From Microvirga vignae (GTDB lineage Bacteria; Pseudomonadota; Alphaproteobacteria; Rhizobiales; Beijerinckiaceae), in NCBI RefSeq assembly GCF_001017175.1, contig NZ_LCYG01000004.1, forward strand, positions 123,476 to 187,475: 64,000 bases of DNA, read 5' to 3'. Positions 18,845 through 32,200 of the stretch are shown here, piece by piece; within the stretch, counting starts at the first letter, position 1; every line of letters starts with the position of its first letter. The notes below the pieces were generated by a model that worked only from the letters and a program-made list of their open reading frames with translations, did not search any database and was not told where the DNA came from. A program made the position numbers and the translations under genes.

Positions 18845-19452
18845 ATGAGGAAAAGGCGAGTGCATTTCGCAAGCACGATCGGCGCTTGTGCGATCGGTCT
18901 TGCAGCGCAGGGTGCACAGGCCGATGAGCTCAAATGCGAAGGGCCTTTTGCCCGAGATTCGGATCACAAGAGGCTTATTGCGGCATTCGGCCCATCGAAT
19001 GTCGAGAGATATCATCTACCAGGAAGGCGAGCCACTAAATGCAAGCATCGTGTTCCCAAAAGATGCTGCCCGTCATGTCGATATCGTGTGGTGGAATGTA
19101 AAGGCGCACAGGTGACCATCGTCAATACAAACCGGAGGCAATGGCTGGTTCGGCCCAAAGGGCATTCGCATCGGTATGACACTGAAGGAGGTGGAGAGCC
19201 TCAATGGAGGGCCTTTCACCCTTTACGGTTTTGACTGGGATTACGGCGGAACGGTGTCGGATTGGAAATGGGGCTTTTGCCAATCTCTCAGGCGGCTGCA
19301 ATCTGATCGTTGTTTTTTCACCGGATGAGAATTCCGACGAAGCCGCACAGCTGAAAGTCGCAAGCGACAATGAGTTCGGCTCGAACCAGGAAGAGATCAA
19401 CGCTGTGAGCCCGAAGGTGGCGCGGATCGGTTTGGCCTATCCGCAACGATGA
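18845..19452 (+). pseudogene. Broken gene for a small secreted protein
   Basis: Three reading frames concatenate into one protein-like sequence. Frame 1 (from ATG 18845) gives a signal peptide (ASTIGACAIGLAAQGAQA) and DELKCEGPFARDSDHKRLIA followed by AFGPSNVE. Near 19003-19010 the sense moves to the +1 frame, IYQEGEPLNASIVFPKDAAR then HVDIVWWNVKAHR, where an in-frame TGA (19113) interrupts. The same frame continues PSSIQTGGNGWFGPKGIRIG then MTLKEVESLNGGPFTLYGFD. Near 19265-19275 sense moves again to NLSGGCNLIVVFSPDENSD, which runs to the stop at 19450. The intact form would be a periplasmic protein of about 200 aa, similar to uncharacterised Rhizobiales proteins. It has two frameshifts and one nonsense codon. 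Function unknown. Confidence 0.82.
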
Positions 19453-19456
19453 CGGC

Positions 19457-19480
19457 AAAAAGGGACCTCTCGGCCCCTTT
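19457..19480. terminator. Bidirectional terminator between the pseudogene and gltA
   Basis: 9-bp stem AAAGGGACC/GGCCCCTTT (one G-U pair) with a TCTC loop. Read on the - strand the 3' arm runs into TTTTT, giving an intrinsic terminator for gltA; on the + strand the tail is TTTCTT. Confidence 0.65.
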
Positions 19481-19503
19481 CTTGTGTCGGTTTCCGGATG
19501 ATC

Positions 19504-20793
<1,290 letters not shown>

Positions 20794-20961
20794 GGGTCTT
20801 CGCCCTTTCAGCAGGAGGCCGGGCATAACCTAGAGCAACAAAGTTTTCGGAGGAGGCCTCCGGGCTTCGGTTGCCGGACCGAGGTCAGCCGGTCAGGTAG
20901 GAGAATGGTGCCTTCGGTAGCTTATCCGTTGAAGCCGGGCAAGCACATCTAAAGGTGGGGT

Positions 20962-20983
20962 GCGCCTGCTATGCAGCAGGCGC
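20962..20983 (-). terminator. Hairpin over the gltX stop codon
   Basis: Perfect 9-bp stem GCGCCTGCT/AGCAGGCGC with a 4-base loop; the gltX stop lies at the loop. There is no strong T-run beyond it, so termination may be partial, with some read-through to gltA. Confidence 0.4.
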
Positions 20984-22399
20984 GTCCTTCAATTGATCTT
21001 GAAGGCGCAACAGGGTTTCGTCCTTTCCGAGAACTGCCATCACGTCGAAGAGGCCCGGGGAGGTGGCCCGGCCCGTCAGGGCAGCCCGCAGGGGTTGCGC
21101 CACCTGTCCGAGCTTGGCTCCGATGGCCTCCGCATGCTCGCGGATCACCGCCTCTACGCTCTGAGCGTTCCAGTCGGAGACGGTCTGCAGCTTCTCGGTG
21201 ATGCCGGCCAGACGCGCGCGGCCGTCAGCAAGGAGGCCTGCTGCCTTCTCATCCAGCCTCAAGGGGCGCTGGGCGTAGAGGTAATAGGCGCTGTCGAGCA
21301 GCTCCACGAGGGTCTTGGCGCGCTCCTTCAGGCCCGGCATGGCGGCGATCAGCTTGTCACGCAGGGCAGGGGTGAACTTGCGACCCAGATGGTGCTCGTC
21401 GCCGCCGAGTTCGGGCAGCAGATCCTCTAGCGCATTCACCAGCCGCTCGTCGTCGGCTTGGCGCATGTAATAGCCGTTGAGGTTTTCCAGCTTCGCGAAA
21501 TCGAAGCGGGCCGGGGATCGGCCGATGCTTTCGAGATCGAAGGCGTCGATCATCTCCTGGGTGGAGAAGATCTCCTGGTCGCCATGGCTCCAGCCGAGGC
21601 GCACGAGGTAGTTGCGCAGCGCCTCGGGCAGATAGCCCATGCTGCGATAGGCCTCGACGCCAAGTGCGCCGTGGCGCTTCGAGAGCTTCGCACCATCCGG
21701 GCCATGGATGAGCGGAATGTGCGCCATCTTCGGTACATCCCAGCCCATGGCCTGATAGATCTGCGTCTGGCGGGCGGCGTTCGTCAGATGATCGTCGCCG
21801 CGGATCACATGGGTGACTCCCATATCGTGATCGTCCACCACCACGGCGAGCATATAGGTGGGCGTGCCGTCCGAGCGCAGCAGCACAAGATCATCGAGAT
21901 CCTTGTTCTGCCACACCACGCGGCCCTGCACCTCGTCTTCCACCACGGTCTCGCCCTCGGCGGGGGCCTTGAGGCGGATCACGGGCTTCACGTCCTTGGG
22001 CGCCTCGGACGGGTCGCGGTCGCGCCAGCGACCGTCATAGCGCAGGGGGCGGCCCTCCTTCCGGGCGGTCTCGCGCATCTCCTCCAGCTCCTGCTGCGTC
22101 GCGTAGCAGTAATAGGCACGGCCCTGGGCAAGCAGGGTCTCGGCCACCTCCCGATGGCGGGCAGCGCGGGAAAACTGATAGACCACGTCGCCGTCCCAAT
22201 CGAGGCCGAGCCATGTCAGGCCGTCGAGGATCGCCGCGATGGCGGCTTCCGTGGAGCGTTCCCGGTCAGTGTCCTCGATGCGCAGCAGCATCTTGCCCCC
22301 ATGCCGCTTGGCATAGAGCCAGTTGAACAGGGCCGTGCGTCCCCCGCCGATGTGCAGGAAGCCAGTAGGCGAGGGAGCGAAGCGGGTGACAACGGTCAT
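20969..22399 (-). CDS. gltX: Glutamyl-tRNA synthetase
   Basis: Class I aminoacyl-tRNA synthetase charging tRNA-Glu (and possibly tRNA-Gln, since alphaproteobacteria often use the amidotransferase route). HIGH-type motif in [20 protein letters not shown] near the N-terminus; KMSKS-type motif KLSKRHGA near residue 240. At 476 aa it has the expected length. An AAGG site precedes the ATG. Convergent with nothing; divergent from comEC. Confidence 0.96.
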   Translation of the reverse strand: MTVVTRFAPSPTGFLHIGGGRTALFNWLYAKRHGGKMLLRIEDTDRERSTEAAIAAILDGLTWLGLDWDGDVVYQFSRAARHREVAETLLAQGRAYYCYATQQELEEMRETARKEGRPLRYDGRWRDRDPSEAPKDVKPVIRLKAPAEGETVVEDEVQGRVVWQNKDLDDLVLLRSDGTPTYMLAVVVDDHDMGVTHVIRGDDHLTNAARQTQIYQAMGWDVPKMAHIPLIHGPDGAKLSKRHGALGVEAYRSMGYLPEALRNYLVRLGWSHGDQEIFSTQEMIDAFDLESIGRSPARFDFAKLENLNGYYMRQADDERLVNALEDLLPELGGDEHHLGRKFTPALRDKLIAAMPGLKERAKTLVELLDSAYYLYAQRPLRLDEKAAGLLADGRARLAGITEKLQTVSDWNAQSVEAVIREHAEAIGAKLGQVAQPLRAALTGRATSPGLFDVMAVLGKDETLLRLQDQLKDAPAA

Positions 22400-22541
22400 C
22401 GCAGGGAACCTTACGTAAAATTCTCAAAAGATTGCGCGGCTTGGACAGCAAGCTCGCATGTGTCCGGCTCATCCACAGGGCGGTTTGGGCCGAAGCGTGG
22501 CCTCGTCTACCATGCAACCGACCCCGCGTTAAGCCAAAGCC

Positions 22542-24812
22542 ATGACCGTAGACAACAAAGGAGAGCCAAACCGGATCCCGCGCAGCCTCGCGCGGGCCGC
22601 GGCGCTGCCTCGCTCGTCCGGCTTGGCCCTGGATTGGGAAGCCTTCGACTGGCGCGGTTGGCTGAAACGCAACCTTGCGTGCGAAATCGAGCAGCGGCGG
22701 CTGTTTCCGTGGCTTGCCGTGTGCTTCGGCCTCGGGATCATCCTGTTCTTCCGGGCCGAACGACCTGCGCTTTGGGCTCCTCTGGGAGCCTTCGCGGTCT
22801 TGACTGCTGCGGCAGTGTGGCTGCGCCACAATCTCCTGATGCTTTCTGTTTGTGTCGGCCTCGCCGCCGTTTTTGCTGGATTCTCAGCGGGCGTGATCCG
22901 CACGCGCAGCATTGCGGCTCCGGTTTTGACCCGAACCGTGATTGCGCCGATTTCCGGCTTCATCGAAGCGGTGGAGGATCGGGAGGAGGGCAAGCGCATT
23001 CTGCTGCGGGTCTCCAGCCTGCAGGGGGTGAGCGAGGCCGAGCGGCCGCTTATTGTGCGTGCTTCCATCCGTAACGGAGATCATCTCTCGGCAGGCCAGT
23101 TCATTGCGGGCACTGTCCGCCTGTTGCCACCACCACAGCCAGCTTGGCCGGGCGGATACAATTTCGCGCGCGATGCCTATTACCGGGGGATTGGCGCAGT
23201 CGGTTCGTTCACGGGAGCCGTACGTCAGCTCGAGCCGCCATCCGCTCCCGACTGGTCGCTGTGGTTGGCAGCGCGTGTCGATGAGGCCCGCAATACGCTC
23301 ACGCAACGCATCGCCGTATCCATCGGTGGCGCAGCCGGTGGCGTGGGCGCCGCGCTCGTCACCGGCAAGCGTGGGCTGATCAGCGAACGGACAAACGATG
23401 TGCTGCGAGCGGCAGGCATTTATCACATCGTTTCCATCTCCGGCCTGCACATGGTTCTGGCCGCAGGCACGTTCTTCTGGCTCGTGCGTGCATCTTTGGC
23501 GCTCAGTCCGAATCTCGCTTTGCGCTGGCCGGTGAAGAAGATCGCGGCCGTCACGGCGATCGCGGGGGCGACGGCCTATTGCGTCTTCTCGGGCTCGGAT
23601 GTCGCGACCGAGCGCTCGCTCATCATGACGCTTGTGATGTTCGGCGCGGCTCTGGTCGATCGGCCCGCGCTGAGCATACGCAACCTCTCGATCGCCGCCC
23701 TCATCGTGCTCGCCCGTGAGCCTGAAGCGCTGCTGGGTCCGAGCTTCCAGATGTCGTTCGGCGCCGTGGCGGCGATGATGACGCTCGTGCCGTTGATGCA
23801 ATGGCGAAGAGCTGAAGTCGGGTCTGCAATGCTGATCGATAAGGTGCTCTCCTGGGCCGGTCGGTCAGCCTTCGGCCTCGTGACGACAACGCTTGTTGCG
23901 AGCCTCGCCACGGCTCCTTTCGCGGCCTATCACTTCCAGAGTCTCAATTCTTACGGCCTCATCGGCAATGCGCTCGCTTTGCCGCTCGTGTCTCTCGTGG
24001 TGATGCCTGCCGCCGTTCTCGGCGTGCTCGCCTATCCCTTCGGCCTCGATGCGCCGATCTGGAACGTCATGGGCATCGCTGTCGCAAAGGTACTCGATAT
24101 CTCCGCCTGGGTCGGTAGCTTCAGCGGCTCGACCGTCGTGGTGCCGGCGCTCGGCGTCGGCGCGCTGGTGTTGCTCAGCGTGGGGCTTCTCGTGCTGACG
24201 ATCCCAGCCTCGCACCTGCGGTGGTTCGCGCTTGTTCCCGCAGGTGCTGGATTGGCCTTCGCCGCAACGCAGCATCGCTATGACATCTATGTCGACCGCG
24301 ACGGGGCAGGGGCTGCAATCCGCAACGGGCTTCGGGAGCTGACGCTCGTCGGAAAGCCTTCCGATTTCGTCGTGGAACAATGGCTAAGGGCCGACGGAGA
24401 CGGGCGTAGTTCCGATGATGCTTCACTCAGACAAGCAGCGCGATGCGACAGGCTCGGCTGCGTTGTGGAGACGGGAGCGCAGCGTGCCACTGCCTTCGTT
24501 CAGGAGTTTTCGGCGTTCGAGGATGATTGCCGCCGTGCGGCGATCATCATCACCCGACTCGATGCGCCTTCGAACTGCGGAGCACCTGTGGTTCTTGACC
24601 GCAAGGCACTCGCCGAGCGGGGCGCGACCGCCATCCGCCTGACGCCCGAGTCAGCGGAAGTTCAATCGGTGAAGAAGGGGCGGGAGGTTTTGCCATGGAC
24701 AGCCGTGGCAAAAGCATCACTGCCTCCCGCTCAGGAGAGGCCGCGCTCGGCGCGGCCCGTTCCCGAGCAGGATTTACCTGAGGACGAGATCAGTACCGGC
24801 GAACTAGACTGA
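22542..24812 (+). CDS. comEC: ComEC/Rec2-family DNA-uptake channel protein
   Basis: Polytopic membrane protein that in competent bacteria carries single-stranded DNA across the inner membrane. The 756-aa product has an N-terminal membrane and DUF4131-like region, then the competence domain with the signature [20 protein letters not shown], many helices, and a short C-terminal soluble part (about 570-756). That part seems to lack a full metallo-beta-lactamase domain, as is common for alphaproteobacterial ComEC. Its last 23 bases overlap the convergent lexA gene. Whether the strain is transformable cannot be told. Confidence 0.9.
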   Translation: MTVDNKGEPNRIPRSLARAAALPRSSGLALDWEAFDWRGWLKRNLACEIEQRRLFPWLAVCFGLGIILFFRAERPALWAPLGAFAVLTAAAVWLRHNLLMLSVCVGLAAVFAGFSAGVIRTRSIAAPVLTRTVIAPISGFIEAVEDREEGKRILLRVSSLQGVSEAERPLIVRASIRNGDHLSAGQFIAGTVRLLPPPQPAWPGGYNFARDAYYRGIGAVGSFTGAVRQLEPPSAPDWSLWLAARVDEARNTLTQRIAVSIGGAAGGVGAALVTGKRGLISERTNDVLRAAGIYHIVSISGLHMVLAAGTFFWLVRASLALSPNLALRWPVKKIAAVTAIAGATAYCVFSGSDVATERSLIMTLVMFGAALVDRPALSIRNLSIAALIVLAREPEALLGPSFQMSFGAVAAMMTLVPLMQWRRAEVGSAMLIDKVLSWAGRSAFGLVTTTLVASLATAPFAAYHFQSLNSYGLIGNALALPLVSLVVMPAAVLGVLAYPFGLDAPIWNVMGIAVAKVLDISAWVGSFSGSTVVVPALGVGALVLLSVGLLVLTIPASHLRWFALVPAGAGLAFAATQHRYDIYVDRDGAGAAIRNGLRELTLVGKPSDFVVEQWLRADGDGRSSDDASLRQAARCDRLGCVVETGAQRATAFVQEFSAFEDDCRRAAIIITRLDAPSNCGAPVVLDRKALAERGATAIRLTPESAEVQSVKKGREVLPWTAVAKASLPPAQERPRSARPVPEQDLPEDEISTGELD

Positions 24813-25494
24813 CGAGCTTGCCCTGAATCTTGACCCGATCGGGGCCAAGCACGCGGGTCTCGTAGGCTTGGTTGGCGGCTTCCAGCGCGATCGAGGAGCC
24901 GCGGCGGCGGAAGCGCTTGAGGGTTGCTTCCTCCTCGTCGATCAGCGCCACGATGATGTCGCCGGTATTCGCCGTGTCCTGCCTGCGGATCACCACGAGA
25001 TCGCCATCGAGAATGCCGGCTTCCACCATCGAGTCGCCGCGCACTTCCAGGGCGAAGTGGTCCCCTTGAGAGAGGAAGTCGCCCGAAAGGGTGATGGAGT
25101 GGCTGCGGTTCTGGATCGCGGAGATCGGCGTACCGGCGGCGATCCGGCCCATGACCGGGATCGTGGCCGTATCGCGATAGCGCTCCTCGGCGACCGGCTG
25201 CGGTGCGGGCTTCTTCTCCGTGAGGCCGCCCTCGACCACGCTCGGCGTGAAGCGGCGCTGGCCTGCCGCTGCGCCGACGGATTCGGGCAGGCGGATCACC
25301 TCGAGCGCACGGGCGCGGTTCGGCAGGCGGCGGATGAAGCCGCGCTCCTCGAGCGCCGTGATGAGGCGGTGGATGCCGGATTTCGACTTGAGGTCGAGCG
25401 CGTCCTTCATCTCATCGAAGGACGGCGGAACCCCGGTTTCACGCAGCCGCTCATGAATGAAGCGGAGCAATTCGTGCTGCTTGCGCGTGAGCAT
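24790..25494 (-). CDS. lexA: SOS repressor LexA
   Basis: Repressor and self-cleaving protease of the SOS response. The N-terminal winged HTH (residues 1-65: [20 protein letters not shown] then [16 protein letters not shown]) is followed by an alphaproteobacterial linker of about 45 residues and the S24 peptidase domain. The cleavage site is Ala120-Gly121 (MGRIAAGTP), with nucleophile Ser155 (RGDSMVEAG) and general base Lys193 (EATLKRF). At 234 aa it is longer than E. coli LexA, as usual in this class. A GTTC-N7-GTTC box lies upstream, implying autoregulation. The 3' end overlaps comEC. Confidence 0.97.
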   Translation of the reverse strand: MLTRKQHELLRFIHERLRETGVPPSFDEMKDALDLKSKSGIHRLITALEERGFIRRLPNRARALEVIRLPESVGAAAGQRRFTPSVVEGGLTEKKPAPQPVAEERYRDTATIPVMGRIAAGTPISAIQNRSHSITLSGDFLSQGDHFALEVRGDSMVEAGILDGDLVVIRRQDTANTGDIIVALIDEEEATLKRFRRRGSSIALEAANQAYETRVLGPDRVKIQGKLVSLVRRY

Positions 25495-25557
25495 GACAGA
25501 CCCTTACTGCTCCAGGAGAGGAGCGATTCTAGAAAACAAAGCAAGAACAAGGTAGCC

Positions 25558-25572
25558 GTTCCCGCTGTGTTC
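25558..25572. promoter_or_regulatory. LexA (SOS) box upstream of lexA
   Basis: GTTC at 25558-25561 and GTTC at 25569-25572, separated by exactly 7 bases, match the alphaproteobacterial LexA operator GTTC-N7-GTTC. It lies 64 bases upstream of the lexA start, where autorepression is expected. Confidence 0.8.
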
Positions 25573-26091
25573 TGCAAGTCCATGCTCAAGGTGCCGTGGC
25601 GATGGAGCAGAAATCGTCATCTGAGAGGGCCCAGTAGCTGCGCTATCGTTCGCGGAAGACATGACGCGTCTTCGACGGTCGTCGGCGCTCAACCGCATTC
25701 GTCACCCCGGCTGAGGCTCCCTCGCAAACATATCTCCAATACGGCTGTGATCTCTGAATCAGGAGCAGGATGCCAGTTTTTGCACATCAGCGTTTGTAGA
25801 GCGGCCTAAACATTGCATTTGAGCAAGGTCGACTTGCAAATCTGTATGACCCTCCAGCATAAAGCTGTCCAGGTGTGGCTCATCTCCAGATTGCTGAGCA
25901 GGCCATTTGCCATGATGCCAAGCTTTAAAACCTGAGAGAATCAAGCTGCCTCCGCTGTCACGGCGGGGAAGTAGCCCGGCGCATGAACGTCAAGTTTCGT
26001 TCCTTGTACATGCTTCGCGACAACTACCGGCAGACGGTAGAAATCGACGCGCCACAACCAGCAGTCGATTAAATATTGCTCTTTTATATCA
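25573..26091. other. Gene-free stretch upstream of the giant RTX gene
   Basis: About 520 bases without a convincing gene; the short open frames here lack coding character. It becomes AT-richer from about 26050. The only structure seen is the inverted repeat CTACCG-N5-CGGTAG at 26024-26040. No tRNA, insertion sequence or attachment-like direct repeat was recognised. Confidence 0.6.
26024..26040. promoter_or_regulatory. Palindrome CTACCG-N5-CGGTAG, candidate operator
   Basis: Perfect 6+6 inverted repeat with a 5-base spacer, about 50 bases upstream of the candidate -35 of the giant RTX gene. The size and symmetry would suit a TetR-type dimer, but no cognate regulator is encoded nearby, and it may only be a hairpin. 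Confidence 0.3.
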
Positions 26092-26120
26092 TTGCCTTAT
26101 TCCCAGGGTCTTTATATGTT
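26092..26120 (+). promoter_or_regulatory. Candidate promoter of the giant RTX gene
   Basis: TTGCCT (26092-26097), a 17-base spacer and TATGTT (26115-26120) lie in locally AT-rich DNA. The predicted transcript would start near 26127 and have a leader of about 75 bases to the ATG at 26201, which is preceded by GAGGGGAC. A TTACGTAA palindrome overlaps the -10 edge. Confidence 0.4.
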
Positions 26121-26200
26121 ACGTAATATTAAATCATTTCCGCCTGGGCCTGCTCGGCTTTGGCGAAGGTGCGTAGCGGCAAAGGCGAGGGGACGTCACC

Positions 26201-29200
26201 ATGAACAAGCCTGTTTTCGAGAACGTCATCGGCGAAAAGATCGACATCGGCAATGTGCTGGAGGATACGCTCTCCGGCGGAGCGGCTGAGGCGGTCGTCA
26301 AAGATCGTCAGGCGCAGAGCCAAGCTGCAGCCGATATGACGCGCGCGCCTGTTTTCGACTTGGCGCAAGATCCGACCGAGGGAAGGCGGTCGGTTCAGGC
26401 TTTCCAGGCTGATGAGACCAATAGGGGCGGCAAGATCCAGGAAAGCCCGGATCCGTCCGATGTCCGCACATCGAATGTCGAAACGACCAATGTCGAAGCG
26501 TCTTCCGACGAGGTTGAGCTCACGGATGTTTCGAGCATTTCGAGCACGGCTGAAACGACCTCGATCTTTGATGCGGCAGCAGCCTCCGATCTCGAGCAGG
26601 CGGATTCCGCGCCTCGTGGCGATGAGAGCCCGGCTGCGTCCTCGAGCACCTCGTCCGCGACGGTAGATGAGCCGGTCGTGACCGCGGCTCCTCCGCCCCC
26701 CGGAGGGGAGCCGGAAGAGGATCCGCCGACGAATATCAGCTTCGCCGGCCCCACGACGATTCAGGAAAACTCCTACGCGACTGGCGCTTCACTCGGCGGA
26801 TTGTCGGCCACTGACGCAAGTGGCCCCATCACATACGCGGTCAGCGGAGGAAATGGCGCTTTCGGCGCTCGGAAGATCGGCGCGACGAATAATTGGGAAT
26901 TATACGTCATAGACGCTTCCAAGCTGAATTACGAGGCCTATCCCACCCACCAGTTCACCGTGAACGTGTCGGCGACTGACAGCTGGGGCAATACCGGCGT
27001 GCAGACGTTCACGTTCACGCTGACGGATGCTTCGGAAGCGCCGACGAATCTTGGTCTCTCGGCGACGAGCATCAATGAGAAAGCGCCAGAACACACGGTG
27101 GTCGGAAACCTGACGGGACAATCCAACGAAGGTGGCGCGCTCGTTTGGGAGTTCATAGACTTTGCAGGCGGGGACGCGTTCCGTATTGTCAACAACGGAA
27201 CGTCGAATGCTTACCTTGAGGTCAGGAATCCGGCTGCGCTCAACTACGAAAACGGTACCGGCTCCTACACGTTCCAAATGCGCGCGCGGAGCGCGGATGG
27301 GGCAGCCTACGCCTATAAAGCGTTCACCCTCGCGATCAACGATCAGGCGGAGAATCCATCGAACCTTCGGCTTACCGCATCCACGGTCTCAGAGAACGCT
27401 CAGCCGGGTGAGAGAATCGCTAGCATCGTCATCGAAGACGATTATGCAGACCTGCCCAATCTTGAGTATACGATTACAGGTCAAGGGGCTGAGTATTTCG
27501 AGATCGACTACTCTTCCTCAATTCGTGGCCTGAAGATCAAGCAAGGCGTCGATATCGACTTTGCGACGCTCCAGTTCATCTCTCTGACGGTGACCGTTCG
27601 TGATCCGAACACGAACGCGTCGGTATCCAACGGTTTCGGCCTGTTCGTTCAGGACGACAACGAGGCGCCGACGATCACGGTGGCGCCGTGGACCGAGACC
27701 ACGAACGCCTCGGTTTTCGATCAGGTCGTCAAACCCTTCACGGGCGTTAGCCTGGCGGATCCTGACGGTTTGGACTCTCCCAATTCTCCCCAGACCCAGA
27801 TCTTGAAGATTTCATTCGCTCAACTGCGGGGCGATCTGGTGAACGCGGCAGCGGCTACCGGCATGAGTGTCGATCCGAGCACCGGGATCAAGACCTACAC
27901 GTTCCAGGGCACGGCGAGCCAGCTGCAGGCCGTCTTGCGCGACATCGGCTTCGATCCAGCCGACGACATGCCCGGAACGACCAATTTCACTCTTTCGCTC
28001 AAGGACGTTTTCCACGCGACGGTCACCAACACGCAGATCAATGTCGTGGCGGTCGCAAACCACCAACCGACCCTGACCATCTTCCCGTGGGACGAGATCG
28101 TGTATGCGTCCGATGACGGCCCTGCCGTCAATGCGTTCGACGGCGTCCTCGTCGGCGACGCCGAGAACGACAGTCTCACCCTCACGATCTCGTTCCTGGA
28201 CGACCAGGGCGTGCTGGGCAACACCGGCGATGTCGATGGCGTTCTGTCTACCGATGGCCTCACGCGGACCTTCACGTTCAGCGGCAATGCGACCGATCTT
28301 CAGACCATTCTGTCCCAGCTTACCTGGAACCAGACGGACGGGGTGCTCAGCAATACCCGTTTCCACATGACCTTGTCGGATGGGATTACCCCGACAGTCA
28401 CAAACGATGTTCTTCAGGTTGCGATCAATGTGGCTCCCACCATCGCGGTCGAGCCCGGCACCGAGATCACTCAGGCCGTCGACAATGGCCCCAGGGTCAG
28501 TCCGTTCAGGGGAATCGATTTTTCGGACCGCGAAGACGACTTCCTGACGGTGACGATCTCCTTTGCCCTCGATCACGGTGTTCTCTATGTACCAAGCAAT
28601 ACGCACTATACGGTCGTTAATGGCATTCGGACCTACACATTCGAGGGAAAGGCGTCCGACCTGGATTCCCTGGTGCGCCAGCTGACCTTCGATCCGAAGA
28701 ACGGCGTCGCCAACACCACCTCGTTCCACATCACCGTAACCGATCACAAGCACGAGACTGTTCTGAACGACCAGATCACGGTGGTCACCTCGACCAGTGA
28801 CTCTGGCACCAATGCAGCTCCCACCATCACCGTCGCGCCCGGGACCGAGATCACAAGCGCAACGGATACCGGTCCGGCCGTTTCGCCCTTCACGGGCGTG
28901 AGCCTGCATGACGCGGAGAACGACATTCTGACGGTGACGGTCTCCTTTAACTCTGTTGATGGCGCTTTATTGAACTCGCCGGTTCAAGGCGTTGGTGGGG
29001 CGAACGGCATCATAACGTATACCTACGCCGGCACAGCCTCCGACGTTCAGCAGATCCTGCACGACCTGACCTTCAACCCAACTGACGGGGTCGCCAACAC
29101 GACGAACTTCACCATCACGGTGAAGGACCCCTTGCATCAGGCGACAAGCAACAACGAGATCAGCGTCATCACGACGGTCAGTGGCGGCGGTGGTGGTTCG

Positions 29201-32200
29201 AACACCGCTCCGACAATCACCGTCGCGCCGGGAACGGCAGTCTCGAACGCCACGGACAATGGCCCTGCGGTATATCCCTTCAGGGGCGTCGACCTGGCTG
29301 ATGCGGACAACGACACGCTCACGGTCACGATCTCGTTCCTTGATGATCGGGGTGTTCTCGGCAATGCCGAGACCGGCACCAGCACGGTGGCGAATGGTGT
29401 CCGGACCTTCACCTTCACGGGCAAGGCCGACTGGCTCGATGCCGTTCTGCACAACCTGACCTTCGACCCGACCGACGGCTCGGCTGCGGCTGGAAATGTA
29501 ACCACCAATTTCACCATCACGGTGAAGGACCCGCTGCATCAGGCTATCGGTAACAACCAGATCCAGGTTGTCACGAGCCATGGCGACAGCGGCAACCTGG
29601 CTCCCTCGATCTCCGTCGCCATTGGCGCCGAGACCACGAACGCGACGGATACCGGCCCGGCCGTATCGCCCTTCACGGGCGTTGATCTGTGGGACAACGA
29701 GAACGACACTCTGACGATGACGGTCTCATTTCGCGATGCCGACGGAGCGTTGGGGAATACCGGCGCCGCGACGGGTATCTCGGTTCTGAACGGCGTGCGC
29801 ACCTATACCTTCACCGGAAAGGCGGACGTCCTTGAGACCACCGTGCGCGGCTTGACCTTCAACCCGACGGATGGGGTGGCCAACACCACCACCTTCACGA
29901 TCGGTCTGCAGGACTCCGAGCATGCGCCCGTGACGGATACGCGGATCAAGGTGGTGACCGCCGTGGCCGGCGGCGGCACGAATACGGCCCCGACGATCAC
30001 CGTGGCGGCCGGAACGAAGGTTACGGATGTCGAGGACACGGACCTCGCGCTGCCATTCCGTGGTGTCGATCTCTTCGATGCGGAGAACGACGACCTGACG
30101 GTGACGATCTCCTTCCTCAATGCCAACGGTGCCCTGCAGCTTGCTCCCGCCAGCGGCGTGACCGTGATCGACAACGGCGTCCTGAATGGTGTTCGGAGCT
30201 TCACCTTTAAGGGCAAGGCCGACGCGTTGGAGGCCGCCCTGCAGCAGTCGACACTCTTCGATCCGGCGGATGGGGTGGTCGCTCAGACCAACTTCACCGT
30301 CACAGTGAAGGATGCTCTTCACCAGCCCGTCACGAACCAGGAGATCATTGTCAGGACTTCGGTCGGCGATGCGCCGAATGCGCCTACATGGACCAACGGG
30401 CAGACTTCTGTCTCGATCGACGAGAATACGACCATTTTGCCAGTTTCCGTGGTGGCCACGGATCCGAATGGCGACGCCGTCACCTACAGCTTCGTGGCGG
30501 AACAGGGCAACAACAACAACTTGTTCCGGATCGACCGGGACACTGGCGAGATCACTCTGGCTCCCAATACGGTACTCGATTACGAGGCCAAGCCGGTTCT
30601 CAACATCTATGTGAAGGCGATAGACGCGGACGGTCTTGAAGGTCCGGTGCAGAAGCTCACCATCAACCTCAACAATATCGACGAGGCCCCAAGCACTCCG
30701 CTCGCTGAAGGCGGCGCGATTTTTGAAAACGAGCTTGGATTTGCCGGATCGGTAGCCGACTCTGTGGATCCGGAAGGCTGGGGAGTCACTTACGAATGGG
30801 CCAGCGATGTTCCGCAGGCTCTCAGGGACCTGTTCCATATCAACGCGGAAACAGGCGTGATTACTGCGGTCGTGGGACTCAATCGCGAGGCAAACGACGG
30901 TCTGATCATCAACGATGCGACCGGGACCTATTACCTGCTCAAGGTTGTTGCCAGGGATGGGATCGGCATCATGGTTTCGGAACCTGCTGTCGTGCGGGTC
31001 GACGTTCTCGACGTGAACGAGGCTCCGGACCTGTCCACGGCCAATGCGACCGTGTCGATCAGCGAGACCGCCGCCAACGGCGACGTGCTGGCTACCTTCA
31101 CGGTGGCGGATCCGGACGCGAACGAGCTCTTCGTGTACGAGATCTCGGGCGTGCCGGCCTGGGCGCAGGGCGCTTTCGCGGTCGATGCGGTCAACAAGAA
31201 GATCATCGTCGCCGACAAGAGCAAGCTGGCGGTGACGCAGAACGAGACCTTCACGCTCACTCTGACGGTGAAGGACAAGAACGGCGGCACGGGCTTCCGG
31301 AGCGACACGCAGACCTTCACCGTCACCATCAATGACGCGAATGAGGCTCCGACCTTCCGGGTGAACGGTCCGGCGTCGTTCACGACGGCCGCCGTCGGTG
31401 GCCGGTCGAAAGCGTTTGCCGGCATCGAGCTGAACGATGCCGAGCCGAACGACACGCTTACCTTCACGATCGCCTATAATAGCGGCGACGGTTTTCTGGG
31501 CTGGTTCAACGTGCCAGGGGTGACGGGCAGCGGCCCGGTGACGACGCCGGACGGCGGCAAGCTCGTCTACACCTTCACCGGCACGGCGAGCCTGCTGAAC
31601 AGCTTCCTCGACAACGTGTTCTTCAATCCGACGGACCGGCCGGACGGGGCACCGGATCTGGCCACCAAGTTCACCTTCACCGTCAAGGACCCGGGGCATA
31701 CGGCCAGCTCGTACTCCGACGCGATCGAAGTCGTGTCGGTCACGACGAATGCGGCGCCGACCTTCCAGGTGAACGGCCCGACCTCGTTCACGACGGCTGC
31801 TAATGACGGGGTGGCGAATCCGTTTGCGGGCATCGTGCTGAACGATGCCAACCCCGCCGACGTGCTCACCTTCACGATCACCTACGACGATGGTGCGGGT
31901 TCGCTCAACATTCCCACGCCCCCGAATGGGGTAACGGCCAGCGGCCCGGTGACGACGCCGGACGGCGGCAAGCTCGTCTACACCTTCACCGGCACGGCGA
32001 GCCTGCTGAACGATTACCTGGACAACGTGGCGTTCGATCCCACGGACCGGCCGGAAGGGCAAGCGGATCAGCACATCAAGTTCTCCTTCTCCCTCAAGGA
32101 CGACTTGCACGCGGCCACCTCGCACGACAATGCGATCGAGGTCGTGTCGGTCACGACCAATGCGGCGCCGACGTTCCAGGTGAACGGCCCAACCTCGTTC

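Noticed and set aside
19204..19452. Small ORF of 82 codons as an independent gene
   Set aside because: It is the third-frame remnant of the pseudogene at 18845-19452; its upstream half does not fit a start.
21458..23074. 538-codon + strand frame across gltX
   Set aside because: It runs antisense to the clear glutamyl-tRNA synthetase and then out of frame into comEC; no protein character.
26201..26710. LapA-type N-terminal retention module in the giant adhesin
   Set aside because: No TAAG/PAAG cleavage motif or typical retention fold was seen in the acidic Ser/Thr-rich first 170 residues, and no LapD/LapG genes are nearby.
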